Shown piece by piece: positions 11,628 through 23,007 of a stretch of DNA of 30,220 nt. Numbering within the stretch: the stretch's first letter is position 1; the number at the start of each line of letters is the position of its first letter. Origin of the DNA: Poronia punctata (lineage: Eukaryota; Ascomycota; Sordariomycetes; Xylariales; Xylariaceae); the NCBI GenBank assembly GCA_022579005.1, contig MU401570.1, positions 1 to 30,220 on the forward strand, given 5' to 3'. The notes beneath the pieces were generated by a model. That model worked only from the letters and a program-made list of their open reading frames with translations. It had not been told where the DNA came from and ran no database searches. The position numbers were made by a program, and so were the translations under genes.

Positions 11628-13393
11628 AAGAAATATCCTGGCCCAGACCAGGTGGAATTAGCGGGCGCATCATACACCTACGCCGCCTACCAGTTAAGCT
11701 CCCCTAGACCCATTTCAGATTGTAACTAGAGGCTTCCGTCCAATGGGAGATTCGAACCAAAGCCCGGAAACCGTAAAACAAACGTTATGCGATCCTGACG
11801 ACCAATGACGCGGAGCTGTGAACCGACCATGTGCAACGCCCCGAGAAGTCCGCCACCAACCGCGGTTTAGACGGTAGGACTCTTATTGTCACGACTGTGT
11901 CGTGATGGCTGTCGAGACGGCTTGGCATCGAGAATTAAACCGGACCCTACGGTAGTAAAGGGGGGAGAGTGCAGAATTCATCGACTCCTACGATGTTGTA
12001 GGGCAAAATCAGCTAGCTTGGCCGCTCTTCGCTGCCCTAAATCGACATATGCGCTACGGATGCATCAGATTTTTTTGGGGGGGGTGCTTCTTTTTTATTT
12101 TCCACTTCAACTGGCTTTTATATTCTGAATGAAAAACAATGAGTTCAGCAGTGGCAGCGCGGCTTTGCGGTGGCTGAACACGCGGCGGCTTGCCATATCC
12201 GGGTGGGGACCTTGACGCATCCCGTACACGCGACTACTGGATGTAAACTGACGGAGCAGACGGCGCAATGAGCTCACTTGCTTGAGTTCTAGGAAAGCGG
12301 TTGAGCGGAGGGGACGAAATGTGACAAAGATGAATGCAAAAAAGCACAAGCCTTGGTTTGCAAGTGCCGGGAGACGATGGGAATTGGCATTTAGTACATG
12401 GTAGTCAGTAAACTGGAGGAAGCGGCCGAATCACGGGCTGGCCTTAGCATAGGCAACCTCCCGGTGCTCCCACTGTGGTATGGTATTGTATGCCTTTGGG
12501 TTTTTCTTTTCTGGGTCTCTTGGTATCCTTCATCCTCCACCTTCAATCACACACCCTGTTCTGTTCGAGCCGTATAAAAAATACATACACGTATAGCTTT
12601 CACCGCCCGCCTCGAGGCAAACAAGGCCACACTGGACATCGGAGCCCTAACAGGCAATGTAAATAGCTCAAATGGCCACGTGTGTTCCTAGACGCAAATC
12701 TACATCATTGTTACCCCTTGTGGAAAATCAGTCACAAGTCCAGGGTCCGCGGGACTCGGTGGAAATACCCATGATTTCGCCTGTAAGCTGTAATTTAAGG
12801 CTGCATAAAAGTCTGAGAGGCAAGTTGGACATGTCCTTCATGTTGTGTGTGTGCCAAGTTTATATCTGTGGGATTACTGGCGCCGCCCTTGTTACGTACT
12901 AGGTATCTATTATCTCCAATAAAGTCATGACCTGGGCCACCATGTTGGCGCCCGAAGCCATACGTCAGAGGTAGGCGAGCACACTCTCATTAGAAACGTG
13001 AGATCGTGCTTGTATTAGAAGAGTATCATGACCAGTCTACCGGTGTACGCCCAACCCCGTGCAACAAGGATAAAACAGGCAGCGTCTCTTTCTGACGCCT
13101 TGCAGAGAGCGACTTCTGAACGGTGAAGTAAATGATTGGGCCTACCTAGTGTGATTAGAGTCGTCCTCGCTTGCGCCGTGACGGGAAGGGCTGCGGGGCG
13201 TTACTGCAAATGTCGTCCAGAAGGAGGCGGTGTTCATGAATAGGGGATTGATATCCCGCCGACCAGCAGTATGAACTGTTCAGGATAAACCTGCCCTCCT
13301 TTTGGGCCCGAGCCGCGTGCCTTTAACCGGGGAATTATCGTCACGCTTGCCGGTAGCCGTAATCTTTGTAATTGATCCCCTTCTCCCCCCCTT
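11628..13393. other. Spacer between yak1 and the RRM gene (both 3' ends)
   Basis: About 1.8 kb between the convergent ends of yak1 (plus) and the RRM gene (minus), presumably holding both 3' UTRs. Reading frames are short and of mixed composition. A T7 run followed by G8 lies at about 12070-12085. A phrase resembling a tRNA T-loop on the minus strand near 11744-11760 does not form a T-stem. I see no gene. Confidence 0.55.
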
Positions 13394-14516
13394 TTATCTC
13401 CTGCCGACCAGGTCATCACTATATAGACCCGCACTGTCCATATCCATCGTATCGTAGAAGCCCATGGACCCATCGACGAGCACACTATTGCCGGCCAGCC
13501 GGGTCTCATTTTGCTTGCGTTGCGCTCGGGGCGCTGTTGGTGTGTAACCGCCGGGCTTCATATATACGCTTAGTGTTCGGCCGTCGGCCTATAACAGTCG
13601 CAGCCAAGTCAGCACATCGAGCCACGCTATTCGTTTTATCCACGACAGGAAAGGGTGAATTGTCGCGTTTTACAACTGTTTGGACTTACAGTTTGTTTAT
13701 CAAATCTTTCTATCACCCTATCCGCCCCTTCTTTGCTCTCGAATACTATCTCGGCAATCAAGATCGGGTGGGTCTTAACCAGCCGACAACTACGAATCAG
13801 ACCTCCCACGGGCGTCATGGCGCTTTCGATGTCGGCCGCCGTGGTGCCGGGGGCGAAGTTCTGGGCCAATACCGCAAAAGGTCCGGCGAGTCCCCTGATC
13901 GTGAAGCCATTATGTACCGCAGGCGAGTTGTTGTTGTTATTAACGACGTTCATCTGTTGCTGAGCATTGCTGGGGGAGGCGGCGGTCCGCGAAATGGCGT
14001 TCGCTAGCTTGTTATTGCGGTTGTTGTTCGCGCGCGTCTTAGGTAGAGGGCCGCCTGGTCGTTGCACACGAGCGGCGAGGGAGTTCGGCGCCGGTTGCTG
14101 CTGTGTTTGGGGTTTCCTGCCGTTCTGTGCGCCGTGTAGGTCGTGAGTCCATTCGCCGTTGATGTTTCCGGCAGGTATGCGGGCGGCGGAAGAGACCCGT
14201 TGCTGTTCGGGCAAGGGAATGGGTGAGTATTTCGAACATTGCGCAGATCGCCGTTGGGTGGAAATATGGAGGGGGAAGGTAATATGGGAGAGAATTATCC
14301 ACATACCTTCTTGACACCAACTCTACTTGCAAGTGAGCCGGGGCCGCCACCACCACCACCACCACCACCACCGGCCCCGGGTTTGAGAGGCCCACCGGCC
14401 TGTCGCTGGCTAGGCTTATTGAAGATCTGGGCGGCGAGTTTCTCGTTTGCTTTTCTCTCTCGGCCCTGGCTGATGATCCTTTGGAATGCGAGGGCTTGCT
14501 CCTGCTTATTCGACAT
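13394..14516 (-). CDS. RRM-type RNA-binding protein with poly-Gly linker
   Basis: Three exons on the minus strand join in phase: 14516-14307, 14202-13690 and 13588-13394, giving 305 residues. The first 40 residues are charged and Gln-rich, followed by a run of ten Gly, then the words SLASRVGVKK and later SLAARV. An Asn/Gln-rich linker leads to a domain (about 165-255) that fits a divergent RNA recognition motif: it starts FTIRGLAGPF, has an alpha-helical stretch with AADIESAM, a beta strand IAEIVFES and, after the second intron, a last strand GRTLSVYMKPG. The acidic end LYSDDLVGRR closes the protein. The arrangement recalls Yra1/Mlo3/SKAR-type mRNA export adaptors, but I cannot assign orthology. 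The stop lies just before a run of eight G, so homologues could have a longer tail. It diverges from the uL2 gene. Confidence 0.8.
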
Positions 14517-15190
14517 GGCGTTAAAAAGTAGAAGACGTCCAGCGACAAACGCCGGTTATTGAGAATGAAACGGGCGTTTAACGGTTGTTTGGATGCTATA
14601 TGTCCACAGCGAGCTCGGCGTATTAACTAAATGATTAGAGTAATCGAGAATTTGGGTATTGGCAGATTCGAGGTTGGTAATGGGGGTTTCAAATGAGTAG
14701 AGATAATGGATTCTGAGAAGTCAGCGAGGTTGTAACGCGCAACGCGGAAGTACTCGTATTAGTTTCAATTTCTACAAGGGTCCCGTAACCCGTTAGATTG
14801 CATGCATTGCTATCGCGCTATTGTCCTAGTTGGTTAGAGTGACACCCTGGGGAAGATTACACAGGGTCTGTGGCTGGTTAGGTAAGTACCTAGGTACATG
14901 GCTCATGGTTTGTGGCTCGTGAGCATCCTCTAGGTACCCCACGTATTCTTAGGACGTGTCAAGTGGGGCCCAAAAGTTTGAGCATTGACCACCTCTGTGA
15001 CAAGAAGATTAGGGTCAAGCGAGCATAGGACCAGCTGTGGCTCCCACACAAACTAGCGGGAACATGGAAAATTGTCGGCTCTTGAATTTCGGGCCTCTCT
15101 AACACCCAAAAAACTTCCCAATTCACCCATCTCCAACCACACCACCTCATTCTCTCTAACACCACGGATTGCGCACAGTAGACCGGCACA
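14517..15190. promoter_or_regulatory. Divergent promoter: RRM gene / uL2
   Basis: The 674 bases between the two start codons must drive both genes. The uL2-proximal side (about 15110-15180) is pyrimidine-rich, as usual for fungal ribosomal protein genes. A perfect palindrome GTACCTAGGTAC is at 14886-14897. No TATA box is obvious. Confidence 0.5.
14886..14897. repeat. 12-base perfect palindrome GTACCTAGGTAC
   Basis: The sequence is its own reverse complement and shares the TACCTAGGTA core with the palindrome at 4939-4950. It lies in the divergent spacer upstream of the uL2 gene. Confidence 0.8.
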
Positions 15191-16197
15191 ATGGGTCGCG
15201 TTGTAAGTTGGGTGTTCCTCCGAGTTTTTGATTTCGATGGCGACAAATACTAAATAAAGCGTGCGACTCTAGATCCGTAATCAGAGAAAGGGTAACGGCG
15301 GTATCTTCAGTAGGTCTACCCGCGATTTTTCGACTTCGAACCACGAATCGATTCCTCTACACGCTCCAGCCGACTTTGCTACGTCTGAAATATTAGGGTA
15401 CTTACAATTATCTCTTTAGCCGCCAACACCCGCCTCCGAAAGGCCCCTGCCAAGTTCAGAAGCCTCGATTATGCCGAACGCCATGGATACATGCGAGGTG
15501 TTATCAAGGAGATAATCCACGACCCCGGCCGTGGTGCTCCTCTCGCCCGCGTTTCTTTCCGCAACCCCTACAAATTCAAGCAGGTTACGGAGACTTTCAT
15601 CGCCAACGAGGGCATGTACACCGGCCAGTTCATCTACGCCGGAAAGAACGCCGCCCTGACCGTCGGCAACATCCTCCCCCTCGCCTCCATGCCCGAAGGT
15701 ACCGTCGTTTCCAACGTCGAGGAGAAGGTTGGTGACCGTGGCACTCTGGGCCGCACCTCCGGCAACTACGTCACCATTGTCGGCCACAACCCCGATGAGG
15801 GCAAGACCCGCATCAAGCTCCCCTCGGGTGCCAAGAAGGTTGTCAGCAGCAGCTCGCGCGGTATGATTGGTATCGTCGCTGGTGGTGGCCGTACCGACAA
15901 GCCTCTCCTGAAGGCTTCTCGTGCTAAGCATAAGTTCGCCGTCAAGCGCAACTCTTGGCCCAAGACTCGTGGTGTTGCCATGAACCCCGTGGACCATCCT
16001 CACGGTGGTGTAAGTTCTGGACGGATACATCCGAGAAACGGCAGGACGAAGAGGCTGACACAGATTTCTAGGGTAACCATCAACATATCGGTAAGGCCTC
16101 GACCATCTCGAGGTACGCTGCACAGGGTCAAAAGGCGGGTCTTATTGCTGCCAGACGGACTGGTCTGCTCCGTGGTACGCAAAAGACAAAGGAGTAA
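15191..16197 (+). CDS. rpl2: 60S ribosomal protein L2/L8 (uL2)
   Basis: Four exons join in phase: 15191-15202, 15273-15309, 15420-16009, 16072-16197, giving 254 residues, the usual length for eukaryotic uL2. The first coding exon is only 12 bases (MGRV) and the second 37 bases (through [10 protein letters not shown]), a split typical of intron-rich ribosomal protein genes. The hallmark C-terminal segment [13 protein letters not shown], with the histidine conserved in all uL2 proteins near the peptidyl transferase centre, ends exon 3. Exon 4 continues GNHQHIGK and ends RGTQKTKE. uL2 sits in the large ribosomal subunit and supports subunit joining and peptide bond formation. Codon use shifts to C-ending codons, as expected for high expression. 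The assignment is secure; only the symbol varies between fungi. Confidence 0.97.
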
Positions 16198-17213
16198 ACT
16201 GTTTCTCCTACACACTGGTTTATCAAGGCGGCTGGAGTTTCGTTGTTCCTCTTTGCATCTTCAGGTACAGGCGAGTCGACATGAGATAGGCTCAATGGGA
16301 AAGTACCCGGCATCAGATTCTACATTACCATTCTTCGGGGCCATATATTTACGAAGTGACGCACGAGGCGTGAATGGATTGCCAAAAGGTCCTACCTGTG
16401 AAGATGTCATGGTCGTAAGGGATCTGCACATGGCCCAAAAACATGATGGTATAGGCAGATTCAAAGGCGGGCTGTGGAATGTGTAATGAAAAAAAGAAAA
16501 ACGTTACCCCAAACGACGAGGAGCAGCGTCTACGACAGTTGCCGTGCAGAGAGATATGTGGATTACAAAAATGACCGTATGAAGGTCCCCTTGTGCCATG
16601 TTTTTGTTCTATGGTTTTACGACGGTACTTCGGGTTTCATGACCTTGGGGTGGTGCTAGTTGCTATGCTGATGGACAGAAGGCTGCTCAAATCTATGAAA
16701 TGTCCGGTCTTGAGTTGGTGAGAAAACAAAAGTCAACCAACCACCCAGCCATGATGTAAAAGTCCCCGTCTAATAGCATACTGAAGGGAATAACCTGGGT
16801 TGCCTAACTTTTCCCCCAATGCACAGCTCAGACAACCCTTGTACTGTGATGAAACCGACTAATCCACTGGCCAGAGACTCAGAGAGACTCAAAGAGGCCC
16901 TTCCATATCTCGCAGACCCTTGTAGGTGTAGGTAATAAGCAAGTAGAACTCCAGAAACGAAATTGGGCCGGTATTAGCACATAATTGCCGGCGATTACTG
17001 TATCGAAGTGATCAGCTACCCCACTAACCACCGAACGACACACCAATCGAACCCCACCATCCGTCACATACTTCCTGGACTTTTTGTCCATATAAATTAT
17101 TACCCCTCCATAATAAAAGAAAGACACACCGGCCCTCTCCTAAGTCATAACCTCCTACCCTCTCATCCCCCCGTCTTCTTCGAGCTTCATTCACACCATA
17201 TACCATAATCACC
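16198..17213. other. Spacer between uL2 and ado1
   Basis: About 1.0 kb holding the uL2 3' UTR and the ado1 promoter and leader. The last 200 bases are C/T/A-rich. Open frames overlapping it (for example readthrough from uL2 to 16486) are intron or UTR readthrough and not genes. Confidence 0.55.
17091..17097 (+). promoter_or_regulatory. TATA-like element of ado1
   Basis: TATAAAT lies 117 bases before the ado1 start codon, in an otherwise pyrimidine-rich promoter. Its position fits a TATA box with a leader of roughly 50-90 bases. This is inferred from position and sequence only. Confidence 0.35.
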
Positions 17214-18989
17214 ATGGCTTCCAACAAAGAATTCTCCCTCCTCTGCCTGGAGAACCCTCTTCTTGGTAGGTCGTCCTTCCTTTTGTGTCAATTGCATGGT
17301 TATGGTGCTATAAATGCGCATGCGGTAGAAGCCGTCGAGTACATCCCCTAGTGATGTTATTTATGGATTGTGCAAAGACATCGTACATCCGGACGGTGTG
17401 GATAGAGGAGAAACTAGATTGGAAAGGGGGAGCTTGATGGAGCTTGATGTTCCCTTGTACTCTCTTCTATGACACCTCCTACTTCTACAAACCTAGCAAA
17501 CTATGCAAAGACGCACCTTGCTGACATTCGATATTCGACCCTGAACAGACATCCAAGCCGTCGGCAATGAGGACCTTCTGAAGAAGTATAACCTCAAGGC
17601 AAACGACGCGATCCTGGCAGAGCCCCAGCACATCCCGATATACGATGAGCTGCTGAACAACTACGACGCGAAGCTGATCGCGGGCGGCGCCGCGCAGAAC
17701 ACGGCCCGCGGCGCGCAGTACATACTGCCGCCCAACAGCGTAGTCTACCTCGGTGGCGTCGGCGACGACAAGTACGCCGCCATCCTGCGTGACGCCGTCA
17801 AGCAGGTCGGCCTGCGCGTCGAATACCGCGTCGACCCCAAGACGCCTACCGGCCGCTGCGCCGCCGTCATCACCGGCCTCAACCGCTCGCTCTGCACAGA
17901 CCTAGGTGCCGCCAACCTCTACGATATCGACCATCTCAAGAGCCCCGAGGTCTGGAAGCTCGCTGAGAATGCCGACTTCTTCTATGTCGGTGGCTTCCAC
18001 TTCACTGGTACGTAGTAGACCCGTGGTTACCCCCCTTGTCTTGTCTTGTCTTGTCTTGTTACTTTCCTAACCGGTAAAAATAAAACGATACAGTCTGCCC
18101 CGCTGCCATCATGGCCCTGGCCGAAGAAGCGGCAGCTAAGAACAAGGCCTTCATCGTGAACCTCTCGGCACCCTTCATCCCCGAGTTCTTCAAGGACCCT
18201 CTGGACGCATCGGCCGAGTACTGGGACTACATCATCTGCAATGAGACCGAGGTCGCCTCGTACGCCAAGTCTCACGGGCTCGCCGACATCGCCGAGGACG
18301 TACCCGCCATCGCCAAGGCCCTCGCCAACCTGCCCAAGAAGAACACGCAGCGTAAGCGCGTCGCCGTCGTCACCCAGGGCACCAACCCCACCGTCGTAGC
18401 CATCCAGGGCCAGGACGACGTCAAGCAGTACCCCGTTCACGCCATCGGCGCCGACAAGATTAACGACACCAACGGTGCCGGTGACGCCTTCGCTGGTGGC
18501 TTCGTCGCCGGTCTCGTCCAGGGCAAGGACATCGACACCGCTGTCGATATGGGACAATGGCTCGCGGCCTTGAGCATCCAGGAACTAGGTCCTTCGTAAG
18601 TTATTCCTTTCTCTTTCTCGTTTACATTTGGCTTTCAACCCCACCCCTCGAACATACTCGACACACCTTTCCCCCGAACGGCAAGTGGCACGACGCGGCA
18701 GCAGCATTGGCCACAGAAGATTTCAAAGTTAAAAGCGACTTGTCCATTGAAAGCATATCAATCTTTTCACATGACCACTATCGGACGATAAGAGTCGGTT
18801 GGTAAAGCTATGGACATCAACACCCTCCTCCATGCGTCTCACAACGCAACGACAATCTAGAATTACAGTTTCCTTGCTCCCTCACATAAAACTCCACCTT
18901 TTCCGACTGATAGACCGTTGGAGAACTAAGTCTGACATGTTTCTGGTCGCAGGTACCCCTTCCCCAAGCAGACGTATCAACATTCCTGA
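17214..18989 (+). CDS. ado1: Adenosine kinase (PfkB/ribokinase family)
   Basis: Four exons join in phase: 17214-17265, 17549-18007, 18094-18595, 18953-18989, giving 349 residues, the normal length of the family. It transfers a phosphate from ATP to adenosine to give AMP, recycling adenosine released by the methyl cycle. The N-terminal substrate signature GGAAQNTARG is at 63-72. The second PfkB signature DTNGAGDAF is at 295-303, with the catalytic Asp at 301 in the anion-hole motif GAGD. The C-terminus GPSYPFPKQTY is the standard adenosine kinase ending, recovered only by splicing the last 37-base exon. The first (283 bases) and last (357 bases) introns are much longer than the others here. 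The middle intron carries five CTTGT copies. The gene converges on the EST1/SMG7-like gene. Confidence 0.96.
18035..18059 (+). repeat. (CTTGT)5 microsatellite in an ado1 intron
   Basis: Five perfect tandem copies of CTTGT lie inside the second ado1 intron (18008-18093), upstream of its CTAAC branch site. A change in copy number would not alter the protein. Confidence 0.9.
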
Positions 18990-19676
18990 TTAAGCCACCT
19001 GAACCTGCCTAATCATAGGATGGGAATATGGGGAGGGCAAGAGAGAGAAGACGCGGGAGAAATAACGGAAGGAGCGAAATGATAGCATAGGTACCCGTCT
19101 ATCTGGTACCCTCTGGCGTTACTCAACTTTACGCAAATCGGAGGCCGGCGTTTTTCTGATTGGGCAGGATTCGGTTGGTTCGGCTGTGTTTAGCATGTTG
19201 GCATTTGTGGCGGGCGGCAACGAAAAAAGACAGGCTACTTCTTCCTTTATTTGTGATTTAATTGTTGGGTTTCAACAACTGGGAATTTTCAATCCATCTT
19301 GATATTACCTGTAACCCTGCCAGCCGTGGCCCATGTCAACGGTTTATCTGCGACGAGGCGTGTGCTGTTTCAATTTGCCAAGAGGCCTCCAAACCTGGCG
19401 AGCGTCAAAGCTTTGCCTGCGTGCTGAACAAACCCCCCCGCGCCCGTTTGATCCGTCGCTAGCGATGCGTCATCGGACAAGCTTCAGAATAAGGGCATAA
19501 GCAAGAATGGGGGAGAGATATGGACAAGCGTGAGTGCATGGGGTCTTATCGGTCTTGAGTACATTCTTGGCCCCATGTTGTGTGTGGAGAGTAAGAGGGC
19601 ACCTAGCGGCATGGTGAGAGTCACGATGAGCTAGGCCCCTTAGGCAAGTAATCCACTGCGAGCAACATGGCCACGA
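18990..19676. other. Convergent spacer between ado1 and the EST1/SMG7-like gene
   Basis: About 690 bases between two stop codons, expected to hold both 3' UTRs. It has purine-rich stretches (about 19020-19090) and no convincing reading frame or RNA gene. Confidence 0.55.
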
Positions 19677-22600
19677 TCATCTGGGACGTGGCTTGTAGTT
19701 GTCATCCATCATGGCTGCTTGCAAGACCTGTTGGTCATAGGAAAGCTCAGATGTACCCGTTACCGCCTTGAGCTTGTTGCGGAAATGTGTAGGGTCTTCT
19801 CTATTGTTGACGCCTTCCCCCAGTCGACTAAACGGGGTAGTAGCATTGTAGTAATTGCCATTGCAGGCGACGGAATTCGCTGGCGCAGCGGATACGGCGC
19901 CTGGGGTCCCGCCGAAGAGACTGCTTGGGTGAGAGAACGGCATTGAGGAAGGAATAGCGGTGGAGTCTTGCCACGGTGACCCTCTGTGGTAGGGATAGAC
20001 AGATGCTGGACCTGAACCCCAAGCGTTGGAAGCGTAGTGAGCGGGAGCGGGCGTTTGTGCCACATGGCCAAGACCCACATGCGCTCCTCCAACTCCTAAT
20101 CCAGGTGGGCTTCGGGAACTTGCAGCAGTACGGGCTTGATAATTAGCGAGCCGGTCATAATAGTTGCTGGCGACATCACGTCTTGAACCTGCCGATAGAG
20201 TCGGAGCCGCTGGATGGGGCCCGAGTGGTTCGGGGGCGGCGCTTTGCTCTGGCCAGATTTGGCTCACGTTCGTCCGATGGAGATTGCTACTGTTGGGTGA
20301 TACGCTGTTGCGCGAGAGGCCGTGCTGAGCCAGGAGTGCCGAGGTCAGGCTATCAAGAACAGCATTCCGTGAGCCCTCCAAGGTATCCGTACCATATTGC
20401 TTCCTCGAGATTGCCGGACTTGGCGGATTCGGAGTGGGGGAGTCACGCATACGCCCGGCATTTAACCGTGGGGATAAGCCATGTGGGAGATTACGGTCGA
20501 AAGTTGCGCTCAGGTTCCCAAGATAAGGCGACGAGGCCGCCGCACTTCTTGGTACGTTGAGTCCATTGGAGGTGTCGGAGCCCATCTGGCTTTGCTCATG
20601 GCTGTTCGAGCGATGCGGCGCAGGTTTGTAGAAATAGTCCCACGGGAGATTTGGGATGGTTTTCGATACAGGAGATGGCTGAGCTGGGCCAGCCTCAAGG
20701 CCACCGAATATCTCGTTCGCCGTGGCCGAATGCATACCGTAACTAGAGTCGTTATGAACATGACTTGAACCGGGACGCTCCTCTTCTAGAGGGTCAAGGA
20801 GTTTGTTAACCATGTCGATCATGTCAGTATTCTCACTCGGGTCGGAATCGCGGTATGCGGTTGAGGGTTGGTCGTGATAGTTTGCTTTCGCGGATCCACT
20901 ATTCGAATGCCTATTCGAATGCGTCGCGCTTACTCTCCCCGTGTCCTCCGAGACGGGGGTATGGCCCTTACTCGTATCTTCTGCTGATGGGACCCGAGGC
21001 TCTTCTTGCACTACGACCTGGTCCGGCTCCTTCGTAGGTTCTTCCTTCTTCAATTCACCGAAGCCGAGTTTGCGCAAGAGGCGTGACAAGATGACCTCAG
21101 CCGGAGAGCCCAATGCAGCTGGTGCATCCGCGGACTGCCACGCTTCGACTTCTCGACCTTCATGCTTTCGCACGGATAGAATCAGCGGGAATTTAGCGCT
21201 CCCAGCGAGGAAAGCCCCGCAACAAATAATGTCACGAATGCGCCAGACCGCCTCGGTCTCCGGCTTGAAGTTCCGGCCAGAGACGCTTTTTTGAGGCTTC
21301 CTTGTTTTGACACGTTTTGGCTGGCCCGAGGTCTGTTGTTCTTCAACTTGTAGGAACAAGGGCAGTCTCTTGTCGATGAGCGGGCGCAACCCTTGAGCTT
21401 CAACATCCTCCGGCAGGAGATACTTCGACGAGGTTGTCCGCATAGTCGGATCAACAAAAAGGTTTAGAGACGTAAGCACGTCTGCAAGTAGCCCGTATAT
21501 CTCTTGGATATGTGGCTCGAGGTACTCTTGATATTGCACCAAGTCGGCTCGAGCAGTATACGTCCAGGCAACATATAGTCGACAAAAAGGCAAGAGCTTG
21601 AGTAAACCTGGTCCAAAGCAAACAGGGCTCTCACCATTATCGGGCGAGGCCCCCGTGGCCGGGGCAGGGGGGGTAGCTTGCTCGTCACGCAAAGTATGTT
21701 GGAGTACACGCAGGAGGGTTAACATGATGCGGACATTAAATCGCAATAAGAATTGGCACGACTGTGAGCCTTCCATGGTCCACGAAGCTGGTAAGGCGAG
21801 AAAATTAACGCGAGTCCAAAGGGGGCACTATGAAGGCGTGACAACTTACTCTTCACTTTCTCAGACGCGATATCATAAGCTGCCATGTTGATAAGGATCA
21901 TTTTGAGAAGCAGCGTATCGGTGCCATCGCTCTTCAACGCTAGTTCAACGCGGTGCAATACTTCATCTTCAAGTTCAGACTGGGCGGAGAATTGCTTTCC
22001 GTGGAAATAGAAGGCGTGGAGTCGCACGAACCACGTCACCATAGCCTCAAAACGGTCTCTAGCCGGGCCCTTCTTCGATTGCGGTGGTCCTTCGGGATGC
22101 TTGAATTCTTGCTTAAGATTCTGTAAAGCTAATTGGTGCGGGGTCGGTACGGATATCGCGCGATGGAAGTGGTAGACGATATCGAAATGCTGGTCTACAA
22201 CCTGATGCAGAATGGCTAGTTGATGATGAGCAGAACCATCCTCCGGGTCGAGAGTATTCGCCAAGTCGTAGTAGCTGATAGCCCTGTCGAATATGGGTTT
22301 AGCAACTTTGTCGGATGCTTGACATTGGTAGCGTGCCAGGTCGCCCAGGTGAACCAGAGTTGTCTGGCAGGATTTCAAGGCCAACGTGCGTAAGGGTGCG
22401 GGGACTACATTCTGGGCCTTTTTATCCTGCGTTTCAGTGCCGCGGGCTAACTGTTGCAACTCGGGAATCGAGAAACGTTGATGTAGTTGCTGTATGTAGA
22501 CGACATAAAACTTTTCGGAGATCTTGAGGAAGGTTCGGTAGAGTTTGTCAAGTTTACGTCTTTGAACTACTTGGCTTTGCGTATTTAGGCGGCCCAGCGC

Positions 22601-23007
22601 GCGCCGGTACTCGCCGTTCAAAAAGGTATGGCACTGCCATAGGGAATGTTCCACCTTCTTCCCAACCGCATATTCAAAGTCGTTGATGATTACTTGTAGG
22701 CAGGCCAATCGAAACCTATGATGATATGGTAAGGACCAAAGCAACAAGGATGCTTAAGTGACTCGAGGGGTATACATACTCAGCTATAGTCTCTTCGGCC
22801 GCCTGAAAATGGGTTGTGTACTGGATAGGGCCGCGCTCTTTTTTAAGAGCCGATAGGCTTGTCAGAATACTGGAGCGGATCTTTTGGGCTTGCCTAAAAT
22901 GTGGGTATAAGTAAGTCTCATAAGTAAAGCAACAAGGTGATAGATCTTATTCGAAAATCAAAGACATACTCCCAGTTCTGCTTCGCTATATCTCGTGGGC
23001 TAGCCAT
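19677..23007 (-). CDS. EST1/SMG7-family protein (14-3-3-like/TPR and EST1 RNA/DNA-binding domains)
   Basis: Four exons on the minus strand join in phase: 23007-22970, 22893-22780, 22715-21850, 21787-19677, giving 1042 residues. The N-terminal half is helical. An EST1-type region (about 55-170, with FEYAVGKKVEHSLWQCHTFL) leads into the part conserved in EST1, SMG5, SMG6 and SMG7: LVHLGDLARYQ at about 171-181, then YYDLANTLDPEDGSAHHQLA at about 199-218 and HFHRAIS. More helices follow, to about residue 560, including CRLYVAWTY and VWRIRDIICCGAFLAG. The remainder (about 580-1042) is Ser/Pro/Asn-rich and disordered. Animal SMG7 binds phosphorylated UPF1 in nonsense-mediated decay, and yeast Est1 recruits telomerase; fungal members may do either. 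No PIN nuclease domain is seen, which argues against SMG6. The start is chosen because MASPRDIAKQNW joins in phase to the conserved helices. Confidence 0.88.

Noticed and set aside
11735..11800. Possible tRNA (GGTTCGAATC on the minus strand)
   Set aside because: The five bases on either side of the loop do not pair into a T-stem, and no anticodon or acceptor arm can be drawn.
15416..16123. 235-codon minus-strand frame opposite the uL2 gene
   Set aside because: Antisense shadow of the biased codons of the uL2 exon; same reasoning for the 176-codon frame opposite ado1 (18027-18557).
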